Of a DNA stretch of 64,000 nt, positions 48,427-61,301 are shown in pieces; positions within the stretch are counted from its first letter, which is position 1; every line of letters begins with the position of its first letter. The DNA is from Oenanthe sinensis. Its lineage: Eukaryota; Streptophyta; Magnoliopsida; Apiales; Apiaceae. A program made the translations under genes and the position numbers. The notes beneath the pieces are model-generated. The model searched no databases, had not been told where the DNA came from, and saw nothing but the letters and a program-made list of their open reading frames with translations. The stretch is from contig CM053803.1 of assembly GCA_028671895.1 (NCBI GenBank), positions 44,514,786 to 44,578,785 of the forward strand. The letters are read 5' to 3'.

Positions 48427-48790
48427 GAAACAAAGAGCGGTAGAGAGAGAGGAGGAGAGAGGGAGAGAGAGAGGGGGGGGGGGAGACAGCGAGCGGGTGA
48501 GTGAGAGGAGGAGAGAGGTAGAGAGGGGGGGGGGAGGGGGGGGAGTGGGGGACCCCCAATTTTTACCTTAATTTGAAACCCTAATTCGTCGTAAGTACTC
48601 CTAGATTCCAAGCCCTAAACATGAAATCCAGACGCGAAAGTAGCAGATTACTGGTAGGGGGAGAGAGAGAGAGGGAGAGGGCGGTGAGGGGCGGTGAGAG
48701 AGAGAGGAAGGGGGCGGTGAGGGGCGTGAGAGAGAGAGAGGGGTGTGTTAGATGAGTGTGCTAGAGAGAGAGAGGGGTGCGTTTCAGTGT
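48427..48790. repeat. GA/CT-rich low-complexity tract
   Basis: GAGAGAGAG and G-runs cover most of 48427-48548 and 48655-48775. On the minus strand this CT-rich stretch lies upstream of the two-exon ORF and could be its promoter or leader region. Confidence 0.85.
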
Positions 48791-48864
48791 ATTAGTGTAT
48801 TTTCATTTTGGGGGGATAAATGCCGCCCAATTATTTTCATTTTGGGGGAGAAATGTGGGCCCAT

Positions 48865-49240
48865 TTGTGTTGCCACTTAATTAATTAATTATTAATTTAA
48901 TGATTAATTATTAATTAATTAATAATTAATTGTTAATTAATTATTAATGTGGGCCCATATGTGGGGCCCACTTAATTAATTAACTATTTATTTATCTAAT
49001 GATTATTTATTAATTAATTATTAATGTGGGCCCCCTTAATTAATTAATAAATTATTTATTTATTAATTATTAATTAATTTTTAATGTGGGCCCAATGGTG
49101 GGGCCCACTTGTGAGGCCTACTTGTGGGGCCCACATGGCGGGGCCCACTTGTGGGGACCACTTAATTAATTAATTATTTAGTTATTAATTATTAGTTAAT
49201 AATTAATAATTAATTAATTAATGTGGGAACCACCTCCACG
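48865..49240. repeat. TTAATTAATTA / GTGGGGCCCAC alternating repeat
   Basis: Runs of TTAATTAAT alternate with GTGGGCCCA and GTGGGGCCCAC, all near-palindromic. Confidence 0.85.
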
Positions 49241-49434
49241 TCGTGCCACGCAGGAGTGCCAAGTGGCATTAATAATAATTAATTATTTATTTAATTGATA
49301 AATACGTCAACTTTAACAATACGTAGTAACTAATGTAACTGTATTTGAGTAGTGTTACAAAATGTCATCTATTGTAACGCTTGTTTTTTGTAACACTTCA
49401 AAAAGCATTACAGTTGCCCACTTATGGCGTAGTG

Positions 49435-49615
49435 GCCCCCCACTGCCACGTCAGCATGGGCCCACTACAACTTCAGCGTGGGTCCCGCTGCCACGTCAGC
49501 TGTGGTGGCCCACTGGTGGGCCCCTCCAGCCACGTCAACATGGGTCCCACTGCCACGTCAGCCATGGTGGGCCCCCCCACTGCCATGTTAGCACTATCTC
49601 ACTGCCACGTCACTA
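49435..49615. repeat. GCCACGTCAGC minisatellite, right part
   Basis: This continues the array broken by the inner CACTA element (CACTGCCACGTCAGCATGGG and variants). Long plus-strand open frames here come from the repeat and are not genes. Confidence 0.85.
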
Positions 49616-49823
49616 ATTATTAAAAAAAAAATAGCGAATGCAATGCCATTCGTTAGTGTTGCATTCACTGCAACACCGTGAGTAGTATGCAACACGAAGT
49701 TTTATCTAATGCAATACTATTTTAGCAGTGTTGCAAAAGAGCCAAAAATTCAGAGCTATCGCAACATTTTCAGTGCAACGCTTTCTAAAAGCATTGCCTA
49801 TGAGCACTTATGGTGTAGTGTGG

Positions 49824-51112
49824 TCTTCGTTTCTGTGAATCTTCCTTGTATAGGTGTGGCTTGGGAAAACATTACTTTTTTTCAAACATTCACTGGCTTA
49901 TCCTTCACTATATATGCAATTGCTCAAACAATATATGTTACATGCACTGCATGTCTGTCAACTTACCGCACTGGTTTTAAACTTACCTTTTAAGGCCTTT
50001 TTTAATTTTGAGTAGTCCACTTTTCTAGACAGTAGATGATTTGTAGTTGAGTATATATTATTATTCTTGGAAATTGATGGATCACCAATTACTTAGAAAA
50101 GTAAGAAATAGACCGTTGTTTCTCGATCGTCTTCAAAGGAAAAGCCATGGGAGGAATATATGAATTTACCTTGATGGTTAAATTATTTAACGAAATACGT
50201 GATACTAATTTTTCACTTTGTCACATGCACATTGTTATGAATCTTGTATTCCATGAACCGACAAAGAACTTTGACATAGATGGTCATTTCATTCGCCATA
50301 AGGTTCCCTACTAATTGCCAACTGCCAATTTGTAGATGCCTTGAATAAAATACTTCCCTCACTTCCATTTCAATCATCTCAATTCCAAGCTAGAAATGGT
50401 TCAGTCTCTATTATGGGTAACTCGAGGGGGTTTGTTGAGAATAGCAACTATAAATGAATAAAATTTTGGATATGGGTATTTATTTATCACTTTGTTTAAC
50501 CAAGGCTTTTGGTAAGAGGTATATATTTATCACTTTATTTATCCTAGGCCATAGTGACACATGACAAGGAGAGTGTTTTACTCATTTTTTCAGATTTTTA
50601 GCCATAAAACAAAATTTTAATTTATTCACCGCAAGAATATAGAAATTCACATAAAAAAGTAATATACATCTCCTATTTTTGTGACAAAGTGGTGCAAAAT
50701 AGGCGCACTAGATTATTGTTAACCACTACTCAGTGTCAAATGTTAAAGAAACTGATTTATTAATATTAAATGAATATATTTCAATTTTATTAATATTTAT
50801 ATTAAATTTATTTATACAATTGTTTTACAGTTTTGTAAGGGTGTCAACATTTATATTAGTTTTAGCAAAAATGTAGATGGCTCTAAAAATAATATATTTA
50901 ATAATATATAACCACTTATTAGACACATTTTAAAAATTGTAAGCGTCAATGTTGCAATAGTGGCATCACATATAAGTCATTGCATATAAATAGAAGGACA
51001 TGAATAAGTATTCATAATCTATCTATTAATATTCATATATAAGTTGTCCAAGGGACTAGCACATTACTAATACTAGCAATATATGTTTACTATGTTTTGG
51101 TGATACTACGAG
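49824..51112. other. Segment B after the outer CACTA element
   Basis: Colinear with C 61550-63408 but with deletions. It lacks the TRIM array found in A and C; 50545-50660 has no match there. It contains a copia RNase H remnant near 50190-50420. Confidence 0.65.
50190..50420 (+). pseudogene. Copia RNase H 3' end remnant (copy B)
   Basis: Matches the copy A and C remnants (VFHEPTKNFDIDGHFIRHKV pattern) with frameshifts and a short deletion after HKV. Confidence 0.65.
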
Positions 51113-54009
51113 TTAATATCCCATATTTCTTTTTCAATAATTAAATAGATTAATAACAATAAAAGAATTAGTATTAGGTTAGAATAATGGCAGTAAAGAT
51201 TGGATATGAATAAAGAATTCTAATAGGATTAGAATTAAGATTTCAAAATATTATATACGCATTAAAATATTCTCATTCTTTCATTTTTTTAGTCACCAAG
51301 ACCAAAGTTATAATTATCTCTCGATACAAATTTTTACTTTTTTTGTTCCTCTTTTTAACGGTAATTCGTTGAATTTTCCAAATACCACTAAGATATCTTA
51401 GAAATTTATAATATATTCATGGTAAGTTAAAATTTGTTGATTATGTACTTTTCATAAAGATGTTTAATTTCGTTCTTTAAATTTACATAATTTAAGTTTT
51501 TACAGAATACAACATTTATAAGGTCAAAAAGCTTAAAAAAGATCTTGTCAAAATTGATGTAAGGGAAAAATTTAATGTTTGAGATGTGTGAGATGTGATA
51601 TTTTGGTTTGTGTACCAAAGATTGAACAAATGTTCTATGATTATATGAATTCTTTGTTTGTGTGATTTTGGTAAGTGACTTTCATAGCTCACTAAATTAT
51701 GAAAACTATTTTATTCGATCAACTTTATTCAATTTTTTTTAATAGATTTGATTCTTAAAAATTGTTATATTGAAAATAGAATATAGGAAAGAATTTTTAG
51801 AAATCCCCACTTTTAATTGCTGATCGAACTATTGAATATGATCAAATAGATTTAGTTTAGGCACATTCCACTAGATACCTTACACGAGGATTTGTTTTAT
51901 CTAAAAGAGGGACGTAAACAAGCCCACATCACTATATATAATGTGAAATGGATGATCTCCAAAAATCAAATAATATCGATATTTTTCAATTGATAATTCA
52001 AGTGAGGGTCCCCGACATCACTATATATAATCCTTAGCTTTCATTACATGAACAAGAAGTATAAAAATTAAATATTGTTGTTTAACAAATTGGCAATGAA
52101 AAATTATTGAGAATTAATTTAAGAGATCTACGATTGCGATGTCTTAACAGTGAGGGTACATGTGAAGAGAAGGTGGCGAGCAATAATATTTGCTTTTGGA
52201 AGAGACATGGATTGAAGAAGGCCACTCATATAGTGCAGGTTTATAGAGAAGTTGGCATTGTTCTTTCATATTGTTCTTAGAAGATTCTAAATCATGGAGA
52301 CGTTCAAAGTTTGAAATGTGATATGTTTGGTTTGGTGCAAGGGATTAAATATATGTTTAAGAATGGTGTAGATTCTTATTAAATTTCAGAGGTGATACAT
52401 TCGTTACATAATTTTAGTGTTCATTTTGTGGTAAGTCTTTTAATTGATCTTTCTCGTGTTTTCATAATTATGTATTATATGTATATATTTGATTATAAAA
52501 ATTCGGACTAAGCGATTATATTTTAAAGTAACGTGTGTTACACAGTTTATATGTGTTGTGTCTCAACAAGAAATTTGGAACTCTGATTTATATCATGATT
52601 TGCAAAAATTGACGATCGAGTAAAAGGGTTTTAATGAAAGTTTTCTGAAAATTTAAAACCGTTGTCATCATGTTATAGTTATCGTGGTATAAATTGGTGG
52701 ATAAAAGGTTGTTGTTCTATTTATGGCCATCATGTCATGTCGAATAAGAATCTGAAAGTGTATCGAAAATTTGTGTTGGTATATATATTAGATGTTGTTT
52801 GGCCGGACTAGTTGGATCGATTCGTTACTTGTTGGTCTATGTAGCTCAGTACTTATAATTTTCATGTTTGCTGTAAGAGTAAGTTAAGAGTAAGTTGCAG
52901 TTCATTGGAATTCGAGGATCTCAGATTTGGGGTAAACTAGTTGTTGACTTATAATTGTTAGCTATGTTTTTGTAATAGTTATCTTTATAATAGAGGTTTG
53001 TATTAATAAATTGTATCGTATTTTAGTTTAGCTAAAATTAATAGTCCGAAAAAGGGCGGGCTTTTACATGAACCTTTTTCTTAGTTCCTTTTGTTGGTTT
53101 AATTAAAATTCCATCCATAAAACCCAGATTTGTACCATTCCATATTCCTATAAGCTAACATTACTTGCTTATTTTGATATCTATATTTTGAGAATCCTTG
53201 TTATAACTATGGATATAACAATAGTGTTTATATGTTACATCCAATCCATATTGCCAGTATGGCTATTATATATATATTGTGATTCCGTATATGATTCATT
53301 TCTATGATATACTACACCGGTTGAGCTTCGATATAAGCTTTGTTTTATTTATCAATCATTTTTCATAATAAACTGGTTTACATTTTCGTTCTTTACTCTA
53401 ATTCATATATCATGGTTTTATTTAAAATGTTTTTTATATATACTTGTTGAGCATTTCTTTGGCTCACTTTTGCTTTTCATCATACAATTTTCCAGACAAG
53501 ATGAGAAAATATTAGCCTTTTAGAAAAAGTAGACCGACAAGACTTATCCGTGTAGCTCGGAAGAAGAAAGTAGAATGTCCTTACGAAGACGTTTTCGATC
53601 TAGAAAGTTTCTATCTGGAGTAAATTTTATTTATATATTGGTATATTATATATATTGCTTGGTATAGACCCGTCCTAGTCGCGGATATATTTCTTATCGA
53701 AGTTATACTAGTAGTATAAGATTGGTGTAAGGAGATTATTGAAATCAATTGTTGTATATCGGGAAATTGCTTAAAGACTATGAATATTTGAGGAACTTTA
53801 TGGATGAGATCACAAGTGTGATTTAATTTAATTTATTCAAGTTTGTAATAACTGATGTTTCGACTTTGAATTCTTGTTTCTAGAACTATAACATAAAAGA
53901 TCTTGGTAATTGGGGTCGTAGATGTAGATTTCATATATTGAATGAGTACATATGATTTAAAATGTTATTAAACAGGTGATTTTATATTGAGGATTTGGGG
54001 GGCATTACA
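51113..54009 (+). repeat. Gypsy LTR-derived sequence in segment B, two overlapping fragments
   Basis: 51113-51660 starts TTAATATCCC and follows the LTR left half. 52290-54009 repeats part of it (GTGATAT...GGTTTG at 51590 and 52320) and continues to an LTR-like end, GGGGGGCATTACA (54009). 51900-53130 is closely similar to 55000-56430. The long stretch 53100-54000 holds no gene that I recognise. Confidence 0.6.
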
Positions 54010-54989
54010 ATAACTTTGTGGCCTACCTAACAAAAAGAATTTGATTTATAAATCCTGTGAAAATTGTAATTTACTATGTGCAAGGATCGATTACAACACC
54101 TACTCATATATGCCATCATATCAATTTAAATAATTTGAGACACCAACTAAAACTTAATGGTGCCACGTGAAGCAACATAAGTAGTTCACGTAAGATCACC
54201 TCAAAAATGATCATAATCGTCGGTGTGAAAGATTAAACGTTTTACATGTACAGTGAAACCAAGAAGTAGTCACAAGTCATAACAAATGCAATTAGCCTAA
54301 TCCATACTTTTCGAGTATATGACAACAATCTTAACAACATTGAAAAGTACACTTACACCTATCAATTACTCCATGATAAATGTTGAAAACATAAACAAAG
54401 TGGTAATCAAAAAGGAAAAATATACATACATTATATATTTATCTGTATGTATACACACCAAATAATAAGATAAAAATAATATATATACACACACATACAT
54501 ACATATTCAAAAAAATTAAAACTCCAATTCGTACGCAAAATTTCGAACTAATTTTGAAAAAAACTTACTAATTGCTCAGAAACTTTCCAAGAAACTAATT
54601 TGCTAACAAATAAGAGCTTAAAATTTACCTAATATACCCCAAACGAACTAATTCCTAACAAATCTTAGCTTGAAAATCTAGAGTTTTGAAAATCGATTGG
54701 TAAATCTACACTTTGTAATTTTCAAAGTCTGAGCTTAAAGTATTTTTTGTCTAATGGGGGAAATGTTTTTGTTTAAGGGGAAATTATTTATGTATTAAGC
54801 GGGGGAATTATGACCCGCATTTTTTATTTTTTAGAACACAACTTCATATATCCCGCATTTTACCAAGCGATGTCTTAAATAATCTTTACTCCATAATATA
54901 CAAAAGTGAAATTAAAAAGTCCTTTAACATTAATGATTTTTGCGGCGGTTGTTAAAGGTGTGATGTTGTATCCAATTTTCCTAGTAGTG
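54010..54989. mobile_element. CACTA right-end fragment
   Basis: The end reads, on the minus strand, CACTACTAGGAAAATTGG. The following CTT and the junction with D-type sequence fit an insertion. No left terminus is visible, so the left limit given is the neighbouring LTR edge. No ORF. Confidence 0.5.
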
Positions 54990-56587
54990 CTTACTCAACG
55001 AGGATTTGTCTTGTCTTAACGAGGGACATAAAGAAGCCCACATCACTATATATAATTTACAATGAGTAATCTAAAAAAATACATGATATTGATATGTATC
55101 AACTGATAATTCAAGTGAGGGTCCCCAAACATCACTATATATAATGTCCAATCGATGAATGTTTTGTACATTGCTAGGAAAAAATGAAAATCCCTAACTT
55201 TCATTGCTTGGCCAAGAAGTACAAAATTAAATGTTGTTGATCAACAAAATGGCAATGAAAAATTATTGAGAATTAATTTAAGAGATATATGATTGGGATG
55301 TCTTATTAAACGGTGACACTACATATTCATAGAAGTTTGCGAGAAACAATATTTGCTTTTGGATAAGAGACATGAGTTGAAAAAGGCCACTCATATAAAG
55401 TTGTCATTGTCCTTTCTACCGTTAATCAAAGATTTAAGGTATTTACATAATTATGGAAGATCTAGTAGTAATTACTTTTTCTATGGTTACCAAATCTTAA
55501 CCAAAAAGATCTATTATTTACTTATTATATTATATAAATATGTTAATAATATATATTTGGTAACATCCTCTCAATATTTATTAACCACTAAAAGTTAGGA
55601 GTTTGTCAAAACAAAAAAAATGAAATCTAACATCAGCTCTGATGGTTTTGAACTTTTTGAAAATCTCTTTTCGGTCTCTACAAGACTAGAACTTTCATGC
55701 TTTGGGTTTTTCGAAAAAATATCGTTTAGAGGCACAAAATGGTCAAATAAAGATCTTAGCAAGGTTCAGAATCAGGGAGTAATTTGAAGTTTGGAATGTG
55801 ACATGTCTGGTTGTGTGCAAGGGATTAAATATGTGTTTGAAAATAGTGTATATTCTTCAATTTCAGAGGTGTAATGCGTTACATAATTTTAGTGTTCACT
55901 TTGAGGTAAGTCTTCTAATTGATCTTTCTTGTGTTTTTAAAATTATTTATTATATCGTATTTTGATTATAAAAATTTAGACTAAGCGATTATATTTAGAA
56001 GTGATGTGTGTTACCTGACGTATATGTATTGTGTCTCAACACTAATTTTGGAACTCTGATTTATATCATGAGTTGTAAAAATTTAGGACCGAGTCACAAG
56101 TTTGTAGTGATAGTTTTCTGAAAATTTAGAACCGTTGTCACCCAGTTGTAGTGATCGTGGTATAAATTGCATGTGGGTAAAAGGTTATTGTTCTATCTAT
56201 GGTCATGGTATGTGGGGTGTTGAGTAAGAATCTAAAGTGTATAGAAAATATGGGTGCACTATCATTGTTAGCTACGCTTTTATAATAGTTATCTTAATAG
56301 TAGAGGTCTGTCTTAATAAATTGTATGGTATTTTAGATTTGCTGGAATTAATAGTCCGAAAAAAAGGAGGGCTTTTACATGAACCTTCTTGTTAGATCCC
56401 TTTGTTGGTTTAATTATCATTCCATCCATCAAATCCAATTTATTTTTAGCATGAAAATTGTTATGCTCGAAAAGAGTAGGACGTATTGCAGGCTCAAGGA
56501 GCAGCGGGAGTAAAATTTAAATTAAAATTTGTTTGTTCCGTGCAGGAATAGTGTGGGGTAGTGTGATCTCCCATTGTTGTCAATTTT
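54990..56587 (+). repeat. Second copy of the 51900-53130 sequence, gypsy-LTR derived
   Basis: Blocks such as GAGGGTCCCC ... CATCACTATATATAAT, AAAAATTATTGAGAATTAAT, GACTAAGCGATTATAT and AATTAATAGTCCGAAAAA occur in the same order in both copies. It directly precedes segment C, so it probably marks the joint between tandem units. No gene seen. Confidence 0.65.
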
Positions 56588-56592
56588 GTCCT

Positions 56593-56904
56593 TGTAATAT
56601 TATTTGTCTTGATTTTCTATTTTTTGGGTTTCTTATTTATTGGGATGGCCACCTAATAAATATATTGGTTTTATTTATTAAATAGAATTAGGATAACTAC
56701 TAGTTATATATAGTAGAATTTTGACAAATATATATTAGGGTTCTCATCTTTTGTAAGGATATACTTTGTAACTTTGCCCATATAGTAAAAATCTCCTCGC
56801 CTTGTGGATGTAGGTCACATCGACCGAACTATGTTAAATCACTATGTTCTTTGTGTGGTTGTTCTTGTTTTCATTGTGATTATTTGATTGTTTATTTCTT
56901 AACA
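56593..56904 (+). repeat. Solo LTR of copia element H (312 bp) in segment C
   Basis: It starts TGTAATATTATTTG and ends TTCTTAACA, flanked by GTCCT on both sides (56588-56592, 56905-56909). It is colinear with the interrupted 3' LTR at 3625-3735 plus 8240-8453, which is also followed by GTCCT. No copia-1 insertion here. Confidence 0.9.
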
Positions 56905-58000
56905 GTCCTCGTTGTTAATTTTCGGTTTATTTATATTCGTTCTTCATTAACTGGTCTTTAGGTCTCCATTTGCCTCTAAATACCATGATAAAATATAAAA
57001 GAAGGGTTATACTATAATGAACCATGCACCATTACCATATAGTAGATGCTGATATAGCTAACATCTAAAATATATTAAAGGAAACAAACCTATCCCGGAA
57101 ACTAATATTATAACAAAGGAAATTTGCCTAGTTCTCAAATAATAGTATATATGTTGATAATATATATGTGTTAAGACTAAGGGTCGTGATTGCTTGGTTG
57201 CCAAGACTGAAAATTATACATTGGAATTGGTGTAGGATATTGGTCTGAGTAGGTTGTTAAATTGTCACAACTTTATTTGGTCCTTCTAATTAACTATTAT
57301 GAAATAATATACATGAGCTATATATAGACACAAGTGAGTTTTCTATGCACCATATATATAAGGTTTGTGGGATAAGATTTCTTTCCCTACATTAAAGGTT
57401 TATAAGGTTGATTTAGGCTACAATCTTGACTTGAACTTCAAATATTTTTTAAGTTAATGAATCGGCCTGTCTATGTAATTTTAATATATTTCTTTAAATG
57501 ATTTGATGGGTCAAACAACAAAAACATAACAGGTTATCTTTTATAATTTCAAAGATATGCATCACTCATATACGATTGTTTGCATTTAAATTTTCATTAT
57601 CGATAGTTCTACTTCCTGAGCATTGAGATCATTCACTCATGCTATTGCAATATTTTAGTTGAGCTTTAAATAAGAATAATGAAACTCATAAGCAGTGAGC
57701 TGGAATTTGATACCGACCCATACATATGGATATCAGACCTTAATTGTGCAACAATTGGTGTTTTATAATAAGTGAGCCAAATTTTAATTTTTTCATAAAT
57801 TTTAGAGCTTGTTCTTTTCTTAACACAAATTTGAATTAAACATTTCATTAGTAATTAAATTTTGAAAGTTAATTACATCTTCTTTATAAAGTCCCAATTA
57901 TAAATGTTTCGAAATCTGGGACTTCACATACTAGTAGTTGCATACACTCTAGATCAACTCCATATTATCTTGCATTTTCAGCCTTGTGGATCTTGAAATA
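56905..58000. other. Segment C, 3' flank of the HD-ZIP-like gene
   Basis: No gene recognised. It carries the unoccupied SIRE target (GTCAA, 57510-57514). 57666-57848 is the C copy of the open stretch at 22781. Confidence 0.65.
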
Positions 58001-58789
58001 TTATGGGAGGTCTGGTGGACTTTGAGACACCGTGGGGAGGTTTTTTGGATTCTGAACATCCATAAAACTAGAAACTTGTGTATTAAGCATCTTCAACTAC
58101 AAAAGAAAATCAAGCAATTATTTTAAGAAGATATATCAAGAAAAATCAACGAGCTAGAATAATATTTGCAAGTGAGATTATAATAGTCAGAAACATTAAT
58201 GAGCTTATAATTAGAATGGCAAATCATGAAGTTAGAAAGAATTAAGTTAATCAAACCTTCTCTTTGAGATAAATATTTTCCAATATGGTATTCAAACAGC
58301 CCAGGCAGATGTTTTCCCTCAGAGCTACCCTGTATAGTTCATTTTCAGCTCGGAGCACATTGTTCTCAGATTCCAGAACCTCGTTTTCCTGGCGTTCATG
58401 GCTCTAGAAATATTTGAGAGGTAAATTTATGTAACTTACAATATAATTAATATGCCTCGTAAGAGAGGTTGAGGTTAGAGGGGGAAAGTACCAAAAGTAA
58501 GCATGAAGCAACATGGCCGATTATAGTTAAGATATATAGCAAAAGTACGTAGGCAACATTCTAAAGATTCTAAAAGAATGTACATTAAAAAAATAGATAA
58601 TTAAATAATTAAACAATTAGATACCTCTATTTGAGTTTGGTCGTTCTCAAACGTGAATGTGACCTGAGCAGGGTTCACCATTGGATTGACTTGGTGCTGA
58701 GAGGATGCGCCAGCAACATTAGCAGTACCAGAAGCACCAGCACTGACAGCACCCGCAGCCCGTCCTGTTTTTGAGTTGTTCTGCTCCAT
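58001..58789 (-). CDS. HD-ZIP IV-derived small protein, three exons, 135 aa (copy C)
   Basis: Exons are 58789-58625, 58403-58257 and 58096-58001, with the same sizes (165, 147, 96 nt), phases and GT...AG sites as copy A. The protein has the same layout: an Ala/Gly/Ser-rich start, a degraded recognition helix (AQVTFTFENDQTQIE), a zipper with HERQENEVLESENNVL and LRAENELYRVALRE, a CxxC loop (ICLGC), a second zipper (LENIYLKEKLKML) and a short tail ending SPPDLP. By eye it differs from copy A by nine residues against only about two silent changes, which does not suggest purifying selection. Its TATA box and leader donor (59477-59472) are intact and no transposon lies close upstream. Confidence 0.62.
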
Positions 58790-59144
58790 TTCAATCTGCG
58801 CATACCAGAACAACATTATGCTAATACATTAGTTACCGTATAGAGATGTGTAATATATTAATTATATTAAGTATATTATAAATGATGTAAACTAATAATA
58901 TTAAATTATAAATTTCTTTTCTATAGATTTATTTACCAATATTTTTAACAAAATGTTTGTATTAATTAAAATATATTTTTAAATTATTTAAAATTTATGT
59001 TTATTTGATAATCTAATAATTATATATATATACTAATTTAATGAAAAAACATTTGAATGAAACACATTATTTTCTTTAAAACATAAAAACTAATTTTACA
59101 AAATTTTAACAATGAAAAATTCAAACATATATATATATATACAT

Positions 59145-59183
<39 letters not shown>

Positions 59184-59582
59184 ATGAAATTAATATCCAT
59201 ATAAAACAAATTAACCACATGAAAAAAATGTTGAACTTATATAAAACTACAAGAGATTTAATTTTGGTCAGCAGGGCTTCATTCCATTTGTCAATAGCTT
59301 TATTTATCAAACAAAAATATTTTTATAAACATAAAAAACTTAGAAAAAACTATAAGCTATGGGTATTTTTAATTTCAAAATCAAATCAAATATGGAGAAA
59401 TCAAAAAGATGTATTTTTGTTTCACATTATATCAAATACAAATACTCATTAGTAAATAAAAAATGTATTTGACTTACACAAACAAGAAGAAATTTAAGAA
59501 CAAGTAAAGAGAATGCGTGAAAATGTATTTAAATATCAAATGAGAGAGAAATCGAGTGAGGGAGGTAGTGCTTGAGTGCTCC

Positions 59583-59590
59583 TATTTATA
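59583..59590 (-). promoter_or_regulatory. TATA box for the copy C HD-ZIP-like gene
   Basis: TATAAATA on the minus strand, in the same context as copy A, about 105 nt upstream of a GTAAGT donor at 59477. Confidence 0.55.
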
Positions 59591-61301
59591 GGAGATTTAT
59601 AAGAGGGCGAGAATGAATACAAGGGGAATGGTTATCTCTAAAGTAAGTGGATATGTTATCTTATATTTCAAATAAAGAGGATAGTGTACAATATTATGTT
59701 TAAAGATAATATTTTTGTAAAAAGTAAGACTTTGAATCTTAAATTGATTTGTTACTGTTGGGCAAAGATAATATTTTTGTAAAGTGCAAGACTTTGAATC
59801 TTAAATTGATTTGTAACTGTTGGGCAGAACATATAGCACTGATCATAGTTAGCCCATTAGAATTTTGAGGCCCAATTATATTGATAAGTAGGCTTCACAC
59901 AAGTTCATATCTAATAGACCTATAAGGGGAATGAGGTCCACAAATTGTGAGAATGAGAGGAAGGTGGCGATGCCATGACATAAACTATATATACTCTAGA
60001 GATGGTATTACAATGATTAACAATATTTAGGTCAACCAAATGGTACCTATTGAGGTCTACATGTCTTGACTTGCAAGGGATGGAATTGAGATAGCTATAT
60101 ATCAATATTACAAGTTGCTATACCATGCTAATCCAAATGGAAGAAGGGAATGCCTTACCGGAGGTTCCTAGTGGTTGACAGTTTCAAGTTGGCAAAAGAA
60201 AACCACCGTTGGTTCCAGGTCCACTAATAGGGAAGGAGGAGGTGTAGTTTGATAAGTACTCAACTCCTATAACTTAGGAGAATGTTTTATCACATCAGAG
60301 ATGGTCCACAAATATGCTTCAATCCTACAAAAACAAGATAATTATCACTTATATATGTCTAATATATATACAAATAGATAATTATCATTTCTTTTATGAA
60401 ATAAGAGGTCTACGTGAGTTATATGAAACGTTTTAAACCTCAAATACAATTAGATAGTGTTTTGATAATAATCAAACACTCCAAAATGTGGTTGATTTAG
60501 ATCATCTAAGAGCCCAAAACTTGGTAACTAGCTACATCAACTTGATACCTATGTAGACACTATCCGCGGGTACGGTTGACGAGTCCTATACAATACATGT
60601 TAACGATTACTGAACATAATCCCTTATAGCCTTGATCTCTGAAGATATACCAAAACTAGTTGACATAAGATCGTTTGGTACACTCTAGTCATATGTTGTC
60701 CCAAACATTCTATAGGGTAGCCAAAAAACAAATCAGTGGCGTGATCGGATCCTAAACACTGAAACACTACTACATACTCTTTACAAAATTAAATTCAGTG
60801 TCTATATTTTTGCAAATACATTTAAAGTAATGGTCTTCCAAGTATCCCACAAGCGAATACCCTTTTTGTATCCCACAAGCGGATAGCTATAAGCTATAGC
60901 ACTGCATAATATATATATGCATACATACATTTTAGGCCATGTTATCCCACAAGCAGGTCCCCTTGTGTACATATATATACATGTATCTGTTTTGTCCACT
61001 TATAAACACAAATACATGATATATTACTATATTAATTTTAGATATATTTAAACATGTCTGTTTTAATGAACCTGACCTTTCTTGGAACTTTGAAAGTAAA
61101 TTTGAAAAAATATAGCATTTCTCCATACCATTATTGTATTCTAATGTATATTCATAATTTTAACTCATGCACAAGAAACCTATATACAGTAATGTTGTGT
61201 ACCCTATACAAATATAATATTCCACTGTTTTGGACCATTATCCACCCTAGTTAGTTCTTGTTAACTAATTTCCATCATGCCCTTCAAGTCCAGGACTAAC
61301 C
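59591..61301. other. Segment C intergenic block
   Basis: 59640-59642 (AAA) is the empty site of the copy A CACTA element. A 60-bp word (GATAATATTTTTGTAAA ... TAACTGTTGGGC) is tandemly doubled at about 59705-59825. 60150-60660 is shared with A and B. TA/CA-rich tracts lie at 60905-60990. No gene recognised. Confidence 0.6.

Larger units (their letters stand above)
46385..49434. mobile_element. Inner CACTA element (3,050 bp)
   Basis: The left end CACTACGCCAAAAATAGCCT pairs with the inverted right end CACTACGCCATAAGTGGGCA. The ends are dense in AATGTAACAC / GTGTTACATT subterminal repeats. Flanks are CCC and GCC inside a C-rich repeat, so the 3-bp duplication is uncertain. It carries a small two-exon ORF on the minus strand. 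Confidence 0.82.
45030..49820. mobile_element. Outer CACTA element (4,791 bp with nested insert)
   Basis: The left end TACTACACCATAAGTGCTCA pairs with the inverted right end CACTACACCATAAGTGCTCA; only the first base is changed. The target duplication TGG is at 45027-45029 and 49821-49823, and the empty site TGG is in C at 61547-61549. Subterminal words GCAATGC and GTGTTGCA mark the right end. It carries a 174-bp tandem array and the inner CACTA element. No transposase of its own is visible. Confidence 0.88.

Noticed and set aside
48371..48611. Pro/Ser/Leu-rich minus-strand frames
   Set aside because: They arise from the GA/CT low-complexity tract.
49362..49623. Two overlapping plus-strand open frames rich in Pro, Arg and His
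   Set aside because: Both run through the GCCACGTCAGC minisatellite; the repeat itself avoids stops.
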